A stretch of 64,000 nucleotides of DNA, from the NCBI GenBank assembly GCA_964463485.1, contig CAYXDO010000049.1, positions 1 through 64,000 of the forward strand. The letters are read 5' to 3'. This document shows positions 7,634-16,764 of this stretch, in pieces; the stretch's first letter is position 1; each line of letters starts with the position of its first letter. The DNA is from CAYXDO01 sp964463485 (GTDB taxonomy: Bacteria; Myxococcota; Kuafuiibacteriia; Kuafuiibacteriales; Kuafuiibacteriaceae). Position numbers and translations under genes: made by a program. The notes below the pieces were generated by a model that was not told where the DNA came from, did not search any database, and saw nothing but the letters and a program-made list of their open reading frames with translations.

Positions 7634-10093
7634 TCACTCGACGCTGAACAGACCCACGACGCCGTGGTCCGAGTGAACCATGTGACTCTGACCTACCGCC
7701 ACGATCCCCTTGGGCGGCAATAAGGCGAGGTTCGAGCGCGCTGCGCCTGGCCTGAATACCGTGCCTCGCTCGAACGTCACGATGGGCGGGTTCGAAGCGA
7801 GCGCAGCGGTCGGCGCTTCGTCGCTCCCCCACGCAGAGATGCCAGCGGCCCGCATCGGGTCTTCGGACCAAACTCGGCCGGCCAGCCGAAAGGCTAGCGT
7901 GGCCTCCTGGATGCTCCCAACACCAAGCTCGCGGATGCGCTCGGAGGTCATCACGCTGAGTCGATCCGGACACGACGCCGCGATGGCCTCGAGCTCCGGG
8001 GGACTCGCACGATCTTCGACCGTGAAGCCCGTCGGATCCGTCTTGGACAGCATATCCTCTTCGACCACTGCGCCGTCCGGTCCCAAATGGACTCGGGCGA
8101 GTGTGCCGGGACCCGACATCCAAACCACCCCGAGCGACGCGGTAGCCGCCGAGTACCCGTGCGCGATTTCTTTCACCACCGGATTTTCGGGACCTCGAAC
8201 CTCGAATACGACGCCTGATTTGCTGATCAGTACCGCGCGGTCGGACCCGAGCGCTACTCCCTGGGCAAAACCGGCGACTGGGAGTTCGAGCGTGCTCACC
8301 ACGAGGGCGCTGTCGGGATCCACGAAGTGTACTCTCGACCTGTCGCTGGCGGTTTCGACGAGCCAGACGAGCTTCGAGGTGAGGGCGAGGTCGTAGGTGG
8401 CAAGCTCCGGTAGACCCGTGATTGCTGTCTGGTCGGCCCTGAATTGCGAACACTCGGTCGCTCCCGGGAGGGTCGAGTAGGTGACCATCGACCGGCCGCC
8501 CGTAAATGCAAGTGCCTTTCCTCCCCACGGAGTCATCGCCCTGTAGGTGAGTTTTCCGTCCGATCCGTACACCCGTGCGAACTCTCGGCCCCCGAGGCTG
8601 GCGTAGAGGGCATGAGATTTCGCTTCGAGGACCCTGACGTCGCCGATCGCGACGAGCCGATCGAGAGCCTCTGGCACCTCGGGAAATAGTCGCTCGAGCC
8701 GGCCTCCGAGTCGACGCACCGTCGCGTCGAAATCGATGTCCAAGACGTCTGCGCCATCACGGAGGACGATCCTCAAACCGGTCGGCAACGTCGTGATCGA
8801 ATCACAGGTGGCGCCCGGCGTCGCATCCAAGACGGACAAGGCAAACTCCGGCTCGGGAGTCACTCGGAGCACGAGCGAGCGTTTTTCCGCCGGGTCGGAC
8901 CTCGCGCGCGCCGAGCCGCAAGCAACCAGCTCCGCGGGGCCAAGAGAGGCGGCCTCGTCGATGAATTCCAGATCCAACTCGAGCCCCGAAAACGAGAGCG
9001 AGGGTGAGTCGGAACCCGCCAGGCAGCGCCAACCTGAGTCGTCCCGAACGAGCACGTGACCAGACCCCAGCACCGCGAACGCAGCCGACGAAGACCGAGT
9101 GAGTGCGACCACCGGAGCATTCCCGAGGGTTGGACACTCACTCCCGTCGATGGGTTCCTTCCGACATGACTCGCTCGAGCAGCGGAAAATGGCGGGCTCC
9201 TTGGCATTCAGCCCCAGTCGTTGGCGTCCGGCGAGCAAGATCGAACCCTCAGCGACCTCCAGGTGCTCGGGCTCGAGGCTAGGAAACTCCGGAAGCGAGG
9301 AGACTCCGGTACTCTCGAGCCGCGAATACCGAATCGTCCCACCCGCCGGAACACTCTCGAACGCCGCGAGCACCGCGCCGCCTTCGAGCGCGAGCGCACC
9401 GAGGACGTCTCCCCGCGCAGGCTCCAAGGCGGTCGCGATGGCTTCGCGATCCGAGCTTGCTTCCAAAAAGAAGCCAGGACCGACCCCAAAGACCGAACCG
9501 GAGCTCGATGCAGTCAAGTGCTGAAACGCCAGCGTGCCCGCGATGGGACAGACGCGCAGGTTCGACTCCGGACCGATTTCTGGAGGATTGCATGCGCAGG
9601 TGCCAGCCAGACCGATGGAGACCTCCGATCGAACTCTCTTCACGAGCGCGAGGTCCTCAATCTCCGACTCTCCCGACGTGTCGAAGCGAAAAAGCCTCGC
9701 TTCCCCAAACTCGGGGATCGCACAGCGAGAACCTCCCAGCCCGACGAACGGTGCGGTGATGTCAGGTACCAGACAACGTCCGCAGCCCCTCAAATCCGGA
9801 TCCGACGTGCGACTCACCTCTATCGAGTCCAAGGCGAGGGGAGCGCCAAAGGGATCCGCGAATTGGTCTCGCCGGAACTCGAAGGTAATGGCTCGGTCCC
9901 CTACCTCTGACTCCACTCGCAGAGTCGGTCGCTCGGCGATCTTACCTACCTCCTTCAAGACCCCGTCTCCAGACACGACGGCGAAGACGACCAGATCCGA
10001 GCTCACCACTATCCTCGAGACGTCATCGCCGCACCCGAGGAAGCAGACGAGGGCCGAGGCGCAGACCCACGGCCATCTCATCGAGCCTGACAT
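7634..10093 (-). CDS. large propeller-like lipoprotein of unknown function
   Basis: About 819 residues from the ATG at 10093; a second ATG at 10081 also fits. A signal peptide ends in the lipobox VCFLGC, so this is probably a surface lipoprotein. The rest is made of beta-strand-rich segments with short hydrophobic, Gly- and Asp-rich turns, as expected for a beta-propeller, but no family motif is certain. Cys residues are paired in several places (CGRC, CACN). The PEGA gene follows seven bases downstream, so the two are probably co-transcribed. A smaller protein of similar character at 32808-34307 sits in an equivalent neighbourhood. Confidence 0.7.
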   Translation of the reverse strand: MSGSMRWPWVCASALVCFLGCGDDVSRIVVSSDLVVFAVVSGDGVLKEVGKIAERPTLRVESEVGDRAITFEFRRDQFADPFGAPLALDSIEVSRTSDPDLRGCGRCLVPDITAPFVGLGGSRCAIPEFGEARLFRFDTSGESEIEDLALVKRVRSEVSIGLAGTCACNPPEIGPESNLRVCPIAGTLAFQHLTASSSGSVFGVGPGFFLEASSDREAIATALEPARGDVLGALALEGGAVLAAFESVPAGGTIRYSRLESTGVSSLPEFPSLEPEHLEVAEGSILLAGRQRLGLNAKEPAIFRCSSESCRKEPIDGSECPTLGNAPVVALTRSSSAAFAVLGSGHVLVRDDSGWRCLAGSDSPSLSFSGLELDLEFIDEAASLGPAELVACGSARARSDPAEKRSLVLRVTPEPEFALSVLDATPGATCDSITTLPTGLRIVLRDGADVLDIDFDATVRRLGGRLERLFPEVPEALDRLVAIGDVRVLEAKSHALYASLGGREFARVYGSDGKLTYRAMTPWGGKALAFTGGRSMVTYSTLPGATECSQFRADQTAITGLPELATYDLALTSKLVWLVETASDRSRVHFVDPDSALVVSTLELPVAGFAQGVALGSDRAVLISKSGVVFEVRGPENPVVKEIAHGYSAATASLGVVWMSGPGTLARVHLGPDGAVVEEDMLSKTDPTGFTVEDRASPPELEAIAASCPDRLSVMTSERIRELGVGSIQEATLAFRLAGRVWSEDPMRAAGISAWGSDEAPTAALASNPPIVTFERGTVFRPGAARSNLALLPPKGIVAVGQSHMVHSDHGVVGLFSVE

Positions 10094-10195
10094 GGCGCCA
10101 TCCTGCCTGCGTTTTCTCGGAATGCCCAGCCTGTACGGCGTGCGCATCTTTCCATGCAGCCCGAATCTGGAGCCTCTCGAGCGCCGAGGAATTGG

Positions 10196-13100
10196 TCATT
10201 TGTAGATTTTGCACCGAACGAGGAACGACTCCCAACTCTCCTTCCCGAACACCTTGTCACCGACGAAGCCGCCGATCATACAAGCCACTCCTACCGCGGC
10301 GACGACCGGGGCCGCGGGTCCAAACAACGGCGACACCGCCAGAATCCCACCGCCCACCGCGGAGACTCCCTTCGAAACAGCGCCGGCCGTGTCCCCTTCC
10401 TTGGCATCCTGGCAGGCCGCCACAGCGTCCGAGAAGGCTCCGATCACCGCTCCGACGGAGCCGAAGATCTTACCGGCTACGCCGGCGAGCTTGGACTTGG
10501 CGAGCACACTGATCACCTCGAGGGCACCTTCACCCGCTGAGAAGATCGACGACGCAAACGATCGGCGTGCCTCGGGCGTGTCGAAGCCACTCGTCGCGGC
10601 CCCCAAGAGCGACACGGCCGTCGTGAACATCGAGAGCTTGCCGTTGGCGTTCAAGCCTTCGACGATCTTGATCGCTTTGCCGAGCTCCGGATTCTTGATG
10701 GCCATGCCCCTCAACGCGCGCAGGATCTTGCCCGGGTTGTTGGCAAAGTCCTTCGAGTCCCCGTACAGCTCGGTGAGTTGGCTGATCACTGCGGCAACGT
10801 TGCCGGAGCACGCGATCGAGTCCGGATCCATGCCCAGGGCCTCGAGCGCAGCCCTGACCGCGGTGGTTTGACCGTCCCTCGACGCGGCGCGCCAGCGCTG
10901 ACCAGCGCCGAGCTCGATCTCGCGAGCCGCCATTTCTTTGATCAGTTGGTCCGCGAGCGCCGGATCCGCGAGCCGCAGCTTGGAGAGCTCGCGGGCGAGC
11001 GTTTCGTCGGCCTGCTTGCCCCGGCCAGTGGCTCGAAGGAGCTCGAGCGATCTGCGGAAGGCCGGTGAGCCCACTCGCGCATAGATCTCCCTGGCTCGTC
11101 CGGGCCATCCCGAACTCTTGGCGACCTCCCCGAAGATTCGAGCGACTTCGTCCTGGAGCTCGGAGTCATTCGCCAGCGACTTTCCCCAAGATTCCAGTTT
11201 CGCCCCGTCGATCTTCTTGGCCATCTCCGGGTTGGCATTAATCGAGAGAGCCTTCAGATAGTCTCGATAGTCTTCGAGCTTCTTCAAGAGCTTCGGGTTC
11301 GCTCCGGTCTCTCGAAGGGTCTTGATCTCCCTCTCGAGGGCCTGGAAGCACTTCGGTCCGTTTTCATCGAGCTCGCGAGAGAACTTCGTGGCGTCGTAGG
11401 AGCCGAAGTACTCATCGTCGAGGAGCTTGCGCGAGAGGTCGCTCGTCCCGTCGCTCTTGCCGTGAAGCGCGAGGTAGCGCGCCACCTGGTCTCGCTCGGC
11501 CTCGGAGAGGTCTCCCCAGTTACTCACGAGGTCACGCGCCATCGCCGCGCGCGTCTTCGAGTCGCGGGCGGAGAGGAACGCGAGCTTGTCCTGAGTATCG
11601 AGCTGATCGAGCAGGCGCCCGCAGCCGGGCATGGTGATGCTGTCGCGCAGCGCCATCACGCAGTCCGATTTGTTTGGATTCGACGACGAACCGCTCTCGA
11701 GCATTCTCTTGACGAGTTTGGCGCGCTCGTGGTCGTCGAGCTGAGTTACGGCCTGGGAGAACACCGCGCCCGTCCCATTCGACCCGGATTCCCAGATGGC
11801 GATCAACTCATCGGTGCGAAGCCATGCCTGCATTTTCGCGAGGGCCTTGGCCGAGTCTTCGACGCCAACATGAGTCCGGAGCGTGCGAAGGGCGATCGAT
11901 CTCACCTGAGTCGCGTCGGCCCCTTCGGTGGAGGCGATCGACGCGAGGGTGTCGAGGAGGTCGGCAGAGGGCGACTTGACCGCGGCGCTCTTCTCGAGGG
12001 CTTCGGCGACCAAGCGCGGTTGCTTCTGGGCGCACTCGACCAGCGCGGCCCGGGCCTCGGCGCTTCCTGACCCACCGTCACGAACGCGATCGCACAGCGC
12101 TGCGATCGCGGCGCTGTCCCCCGAGCGCGCGCGCTCGGTCAACGCCTTGACTTCGGCAAGCGCTCGGCTCGTGGACGAGTCCACGGAGTACGGGGCCAAG
12201 TCTCGCCGAAGCTCCGGATCATTGGTCTCGAGCGCGATCTTACGCAGGCGGCGCTCGGCCAGCGCCAGCGCCGTGGGGTCCGCCTTCGAGTCACTTCGAA
12301 GCGCGTCCACGAGGGCCGCGAGCTCTCGGGCCGCGCGCGCATTGCCCGCGAGCGCGGAGCGCCCGAGCACGCTCTGCGCGGCCGAGCGGACTTCGGCGTC
12401 TGGGTCCTGTTGCGCGAGCTTCCGGACGAGCTCGAGGTCTTCATCCGCGAGCCGCTCCGGCTGCTTGGTGAAGATCGACGTGAGCACGTCGAGCGCGGCG
12501 AGCTTCTCCTTCGAGCTCCCGCCGAGCATGGATCGCAGCTCCTCTCGCGCGGCGAATGGCGCGTGAAAGTAGCCCATCTCGAAACGAACGAAGAACGACG
12601 CGAGGTCTTCGGTGAGGTTGGGTCGCAGAGCGTGGTAGTCGCTCGGATCGAGGTCGCTTCGCTTGGCCAGCGCCTTTGCCGCGGCGGCCTTCTGCTCCTT
12701 GGTCTTGGCGTTCTTGAGAGCCTGACGAGCCTCGAGGAGCTCGGTCGCCGGCTCCGAAGCCTCCGCGCAAAGGAGCGGTCGCCCGATTCGACTCGAAATC
12801 AGCCGCGACCGAAAATCCGAGACCAACTCGGGCGACACCGACGGCTGACCGTGGGACGACGGCGCCGGGTTGCGTGCCGGTCGGGGCTTCGTGGCAGAGG
12901 GTGCGACATAACGATCGCTGCCACCAGGAGCGCTCGGTGCCCGAGGTGCGCGTGCGAGTCGAAGCTCTGGTGCTCTGGGAGCCGCAGCGAGGCGCGGCAG
13001 CATGTACTGGAGGCCAGCGATCTTGTTCATGACAGGGGCCTTTTCAATTGCGGTGCCAAACGCCTCGAGGCCCGATCGCACCACCGATCGGCCTCCGCGC

Positions 13101-13312
13101 AGCCCCAAGTTCCCACCCTGAGAAGGCCCAGTTCCCAGGGTGCGCCGCGCACGGTCGGTTTGAGATCGCGACGCGAGCGTCGTTTTGCGACCACTACGGC
13201 CCCGCGCCTGCAACTCGTCCGACCCATGGTTCGCCATCGGCATCGGCCGCCTTCCGACGTGGGCCCGAAGCGCGGCTGCTTGCGCTCCCAGGGGTCCGCG
13301 AAGGCTACTCAT
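10196..13312 (-). CDS. giant helical protein with Gly-rich hydrophobic C-terminus
   Basis: Up to 1,038 residues; I do not recognise the family. The first 190 residues are Pro/Arg/Ala-rich and probably disordered, and the start may instead be the ATG at 13243, 13237 or 13030. Residues about 190-850 are almost wholly helical with HEAT-like alternation of Leu/Ala and charged residues. The last 170 residues change character: a run of Gly/Ala/Val segments (SVGAVIGAF, SAVGGGILAVSP, VVAAVGVACMIGGFVG) that could insert into a membrane. No signal peptide is seen. Helical proteins with a glycine-zipper tail occur among pore-forming effectors, but that is only a guess here. Confidence 0.65.
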   Translation of the reverse strand: MSSLRGPLGAQAAALRAHVGRRPMPMANHGSDELQARGRSGRKTTLASRSQTDRARRTLGTGPSQGGNLGLRGGRSVVRSGLEAFGTAIEKAPVMNKIAGLQYMLPRLAAAPRAPELRLARAPRAPSAPGGSDRYVAPSATKPRPARNPAPSSHGQPSVSPELVSDFRSRLISSRIGRPLLCAEASEPATELLEARQALKNAKTKEQKAAAAKALAKRSDLDPSDYHALRPNLTEDLASFFVRFEMGYFHAPFAAREELRSMLGGSSKEKLAALDVLTSIFTKQPERLADEDLELVRKLAQQDPDAEVRSAAQSVLGRSALAGNARAARELAALVDALRSDSKADPTALALAERRLRKIALETNDPELRRDLAPYSVDSSTSRALAEVKALTERARSGDSAAIAALCDRVRDGGSGSAEARAALVECAQKQPRLVAEALEKSAAVKSPSADLLDTLASIASTEGADATQVRSIALRTLRTHVGVEDSAKALAKMQAWLRTDELIAIWESGSNGTGAVFSQAVTQLDDHERAKLVKRMLESGSSSNPNKSDCVMALRDSITMPGCGRLLDQLDTQDKLAFLSARDSKTRAAMARDLVSNWGDLSEAERDQVARYLALHGKSDGTSDLSRKLLDDEYFGSYDATKFSRELDENGPKCFQALEREIKTLRETGANPKLLKKLEDYRDYLKALSINANPEMAKKIDGAKLESWGKSLANDSELQDEVARIFGEVAKSSGWPGRAREIYARVGSPAFRRSLELLRATGRGKQADETLARELSKLRLADPALADQLIKEMAAREIELGAGQRWRAASRDGQTTAVRAALEALGMDPDSIACSGNVAAVISQLTELYGDSKDFANNPGKILRALRGMAIKNPELGKAIKIVEGLNANGKLSMFTTAVSLLGAATSGFDTPEARRSFASSIFSAGEGALEVISVLAKSKLAGVAGKIFGSVGAVIGAFSDAVAACQDAKEGDTAGAVSKGVSAVGGGILAVSPLFGPAAPVVAAVGVACMIGGFVGDKVFGKESWESFLVRCKIYK

Positions 13313-13330
13313 TCTTGCCCGGGACCGCGG

Positions 13331-13438
13331 GCATCTTGCCTGCGGCTGCGTCGTACGAAGTGAGCCCTTCGGTCGCTGGTGCAGGCATCTTGCCTGCGGC
13401 TACGTCTTATGGAGTGAGTCCTTCGGTCGCTGGGACCC
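13331..13438. repeat. 54-bp palindromic repeat, two copies
   Basis: Two units with a period of 54 bases, the second starting at 13385. Each contains a hairpin core; in unit two it is a perfect 7-bp stem (GCAGGCA-tct-TGCCTGC at 13381-13397). The rest of the unit (ending CCTTCGGTCGCTGG) is also conserved. It lies between two minus-strand genes. A related palindrome with a different arm occurs at 55196. This looks like a REP-type dispersed element. Confidence 0.8.
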
Positions 13439-13444
13439 CCGAAC

Positions 13445-14101
13445 CTACCGGCCGATTCCAGCCTCGCCGCGCGCTTCGGCGAGCAGCTCCGCGAGGGTTC
13501 CAAGATCGGCGGTCGCAAACCGATCGAGGTGAGCCAGCGCTCCGAGCTTGGTCCTCCAGGGCTCCCCGATCGCGAGCTGGCCGACGAGCTCGCCGATTCG
13601 GTGTTCCTTGGTCGTATGAGTGCCCCGTGCACTCAGCACGGCCTTAGCGAGCTTCTCGGCGGCTTGCTGCAAATGATAAGCGGCGAGCCGGTTGATGGGG
13701 GGCACGGACAGCCGCCGGGCAGCATCCAAGTCCTCGTCCGCCGCGGCGAGGTACCCAAGGGCGATCGGACTTGGAGCCACACGCTCGCCATACACCTGAA
13801 CGCCTTCGAGCGCGACGGTCCGGCAGAGCGAGCCTGCAAAGCGACGCATCGTCTCGAACTCCCCGCGGCGAACCGGAACGATGTCGACGGGCTCTGGAGC
13901 GTCACGAGCACAAGTATCCCAAGCCTTGGCCTGGTCGAGCGAGTCGTCCGAAGAGTCGTCTGGCAGCACCAGCAGCAGATCCCAGTCGCTCGTGGTCGTG
14001 GCGTCGCCTCGAGCGCGGCTCCCAAATACCCAAACCTGCTCCGGCCTCGTCCGCTCGACGACGTGGCGAAGCAACTCTCCGGGAATGACCGAGCCCGCCA
14101 T
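13445..14101 (-). CDS. MNT-type nucleotidyltransferase fused to HEPN
   Basis: A 218-residue protein. Residues about 1-105 are a minimal nucleotidyltransferase with GSRARGD near 27 and the metal-binding pair in SDWDLLL near 38. Residues about 115-200 resemble HEPN (four helices, YHLQQAAEKLAKAVL, then KEHRIGELV). In many bacteria MNT antitoxin and HEPN RNase toxin are separate neighbouring genes; here one chain holds both. The HEPN half shows no clear R-x4-6-H RNase motif, so it may serve as a substrate-binding helical domain, as in kanamycin-nucleotidyltransferase-like proteins. The gene stands alone on the minus strand, divergent from mpl. Confidence 0.8.
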   Translation of the reverse strand: MAGSVIPGELLRHVVERTRPEQVWVFGSRARGDATTTSDWDLLLVLPDDSSDDSLDQAKAWDTCARDAPEPVDIVPVRRGEFETMRRFAGSLCRTVALEGVQVYGERVAPSPIALGYLAAADEDLDAARRLSVPPINRLAAYHLQQAAEKLAKAVLSARGTHTTKEHRIGELVGQLAIGEPWRTKLGALAHLDRFATADLGTLAELLAEARGEAGIGR

Positions 14102-14233
14102 CGCTGAAGCATACCACCGTGGCCCGGTGTTCCTTCTCAGTGCTCTCCAGGGTTCATGCGGAGGTTGAACTGAACCGCCGCAGATCGGTCGTGCACCCGC
14201 TCGGGGTCGACGGCGTCGATCTCAAGCTCTAGA

Positions 14234-15667
14234 GTGCGCGCCGTGAGCTCAGAAGTTCGCAGCATCCACTTGATCGGCATCTGCGGGACCGGGATGGGTT
14301 CGTTCGCCGGCCTGCTCCACGCCGCCGGTTACCAGGTCCGCGGGAGCGACGAGAACGTCTACCCACCGATGTCCGACGCCCTGGCGGAGTGGGGGATCGA
14401 GGTCCGAAAAGGTTATCGCCCCGAGAACCTCGACCCAGCTCCGGATCTCGTCGTCGTCGGCAACGTGATTCGCCGGACCAACGCGGAAGCCCAAGCGGCC
14501 GTGGATCGTGGGCTCAATTACACGTCCTTCCCCAAGGCCCTCGGCGACCTCTTCCTCGAGCAACGGCACTCCGTCGTGGTCGCAGGCACCCACGGCAAGA
14601 CCACCACGACCAGCTTGGTCGCGTGGCTCCTGACCTCCGCGGGCCGAGACCCGGGCCTGTTGGTCGGCGGCCTGCCCGCGAACTTCACGCAGGGCTTTCG
14701 GCTCGGAAACGGCCCGCACTTCGTCGTCGAAGGCGACGAATACGACACCGCCTACTTCGACAAGGTCCCTAAGTTTCTTCATTACAAGCCCAAGACCTTG
14801 ATCGCGACCTCCCTCGAATACGATCACGCCGACATTTACGCGAACGTCGAGGCGATCGAGCGGGAGTTCGACAAGCTCTTCGCGTTGGTACCCGAGTCAG
14901 GGCGCATCCTCGCGTGCGCCACTTGGCCCAGAGTCGTCGCGCGAAAGGGCTCCGCCAGGGCGCCCGTCGAGACGTACTCCGCGCGACCAGGTATCGAAGC
15001 GGACTGGACGCTCGAAGACGTCGAGATGGGGCCCGGCGGAGTCGAGATGAGCGTCGTGTTTCGCGGCGTTCGGAAGGGCCACTTCGTGTTCCCGATGTCT
15101 GGCCTTCACAACGCCGAGAACGCGCTCTCCGCGATCGCCTTTGCGTTCGGCGCGGGACTCTCTCAGGACGAGATCCGCATGGGCCTCCGCACGTTCTTGG
15201 GCGTCGCGCGAAGGCAGACCGTTCGCGCGGAGGTCGATGGCGTGCGTATCATCGACGACTTCGCGCACCATCCCACCGCCGTGCGAGAGACGATCGCGGC
15301 GATCCGCAGCCGCTACCCCAACGGCAGGCTGATCTCGATCTTCGAGCCGCGCTCGGCGACCAGCGCACGCGCGCACTTCCAGGCGGAGTATGCGACCGCC
15401 TTCGCCGGCTCCGATCGTGTGATCATTGCAGGCGTAGGGCGCGCGGAGATCAAAGAGGGCGAGCGCCTCGACATCCAGAAGCTCGCGGCGGAGATTCGGC
15501 AGAGCGGAGTCGCTGCGGAGAGCATCGCGTCGGTCGACGACATCGTGAGCGCCCTCGCCGCAGACGCCAAGCCTGGCGACTCGCTCCTGTTCATGTCGAA
15601 CGGAGCCTTCGGGGGCATCTACGGAAAGATGGAAGCCGCGTTGAGGGCCAAAAGCAGCCCGCGCTGA
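14234..15667 (+). CDS. mpl: UDP-N-acetylmuramate:tripeptide ligase, murein recycling
   Basis: The 477-residue protein has the Mur ligase order: N-terminal Rossmann domain (HLIGICGTGMG near 13), ATP loop GTHGKTTTTS near 119, central acidic motif (VEGDEYDTAYFD near 166) and C-terminal domain beginning near 325 (DDFAHHPTAV). The early GSDENVYPPM and the DEYDTAYFD stretch are typical of Mpl rather than MurC. Mpl attaches recycled L-Ala-gamma-D-Glu-meso-DAP tripeptide to UDP-MurNAc in the cytosol. GTG at 14243 is an alternative start three codons in. No operon partner is evident; the next gene converges on it. Confidence 0.93.
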   Translation: MRAVSSEVRSIHLIGICGTGMGSFAGLLHAAGYQVRGSDENVYPPMSDALAEWGIEVRKGYRPENLDPAPDLVVVGNVIRRTNAEAQAAVDRGLNYTSFPKALGDLFLEQRHSVVVAGTHGKTTTTSLVAWLLTSAGRDPGLLVGGLPANFTQGFRLGNGPHFVVEGDEYDTAYFDKVPKFLHYKPKTLIATSLEYDHADIYANVEAIEREFDKLFALVPESGRILACATWPRVVARKGSARAPVETYSARPGIEADWTLEDVEMGPGGVEMSVVFRGVRKGHFVFPMSGLHNAENALSAIAFAFGAGLSQDEIRMGLRTFLGVARRQTVRAEVDGVRIIDDFAHHPTAVRETIAAIRSRYPNGRLISIFEPRSATSARAHFQAEYATAFAGSDRVIIAGVGRAEIKEGERLDIQKLAAEIRQSGVAAESIASVDDIVSALAADAKPGDSLLFMSNGAFGGIYGKMEAALRAKSSPR

Positions 15668-15694
15668 ACGCCCGACCTCCGCGGCCCACCCAAC

Positions 15695-16642
15695 CTACCA
15701 AAAACCTTTGTTGCTCCCGTACCAAGTGATCGTCCGCCGAATGCCCTCCGCAAAGAGAACCTTGGGAGAGTAGCCGATGAGCCGTTTGGCTCTCTCGATG
15801 TCGGCCAGCGAGTGTTTCACGTCGCCCACGCGCTCGGGGTCGTGAGTCGGCACGACGTTGGTCCCAAGCACGGCGTTGATCTCGCGAACCAAGTCCAGCA
15901 GGTCGATGCGTTCGCCGCACGCCACGTTCATCACCTCGCCCGCGCATGCCCTGTCCGCTTCGCAGGCCGCGAGGTTGGCGGCGACGACGTTGTCGATGTA
16001 CGTGAAGTCGCGCGACTGCTTGCCGTCTCCGTGGATGGTCGGGGGCGTGCCGCTCTGAATCGCGGAGATGAACTTCGGGATCACCGCCGAGTAGAAGCTC
16101 GTCGGATCTTGTCGGGGTCCAAAGATGTTGAAGTAGCGAAGGGACACCGTCTCGAGCCCAAACGTCTGGAAGAACACGCGGCAGTAGAGCTCCCCGGCGA
16201 GCTTCTGGATCGCATAAGGGCTCAACGGTTTGGACTCCATGCTCTCGACCTTCGGAAGCGTCGGCGTGTCGCCGTAGGCCGACGAAGAGGCCGCGTACAC
16301 GAAGCGCCTCACCCCGGCGTCCCGAGCTGCGACGAGCATGTTGACCGTGCCGGAAACGTTTACGGAGTTGGTCTCGATCGGGAGCGCCACGGACTTTGGC
16401 ACCGACGGGAGCGCAGCCTGGTGAAGCACGAAGTCGACGCCATCGACCGAGCGTCGCGCCGTGGCCAGATCCGTGACGCTGCCCTCGAGGAGCTCGATTC
16501 GCCCGCGGAAGGGCTCCAGATTCTTGCGACTCCCCGTCGAAAAGTCGTCGAGCACGCGAACGCGGTCCCCCCGAGCCACGATCGCTTCGACGATATTCGA
16601 CCCTATGAAGCCGGCCCCGCCGGTCACGAGAAACAAGGCCAT
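15695..16642 (-). CDS. NAD-dependent sugar-nucleotide epimerase/dehydratase
   Basis: An extended SDR of 315 residues. GGAGFIG (8-14) binds NAD, SSSAYGD (119-134 region) supplies the catalytic Ser, and Y143-x3-K147 (YAIQK) is the catalytic pair. The sequence around RYFNIFGPRQ and DGKQSRDFTYI is typical of UDP-glucose/UDP-GlcNAc 4-epimerases (GalE/WbpP group). It is likely to act on a UDP-sugar for surface polysaccharide or O-antigen. The substrate cannot be fixed from sequence. The gene ends 27 bases from the mpl stop, in convergent orientation. Confidence 0.88.
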   Translation of the reverse strand: MALFLVTGGAGFIGSNIVEAIVARGDRVRVLDDFSTGSRKNLEPFRGRIELLEGSVTDLATARRSVDGVDFVLHQAALPSVPKSVALPIETNSVNVSGTVNMLVAARDAGVRRFVYAASSSAYGDTPTLPKVESMESKPLSPYAIQKLAGELYCRVFFQTFGLETVSLRYFNIFGPRQDPTSFYSAVIPKFISAIQSGTPPTIHGDGKQSRDFTYIDNVVAANLAACEADRACAGEVMNVACGERIDLLDLVREINAVLGTNVVPTHDPERVGDVKHSLADIERAKRLIGYSPKVLFAEGIRRTITWYGSNKGFW

Positions 16643-16750
16643 CCGTCCCGCCCCATGGGGCGCAGAGCCGCGCGAGTCAACCTCCTCGCTCCGCCCGCGG
16701 AGACGCTCCGTCTACGCCCGAACCCTCATCGACTCGTCCCGAGCTTTCTG

Positions 16751-16756
16751 TATCAT
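16751..16756 (+). promoter_or_regulatory. candidate -10 box for a leaderless transcript
   Basis: TATCAT stands 8 bases before the ATG at 16765, with no ribosome binding site. It is preceded by TG (extended -10 style). The box and spacing match those at 3391. Confidence 0.45.
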
Positions 16757-16764
16757 CCGCCGCG

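Noticed and set aside
12441..12770. Minus-strand 109-residue frame inside the helical protein gene
   Set aside because: It is a shifted-frame shadow of the larger gene on the same strand.
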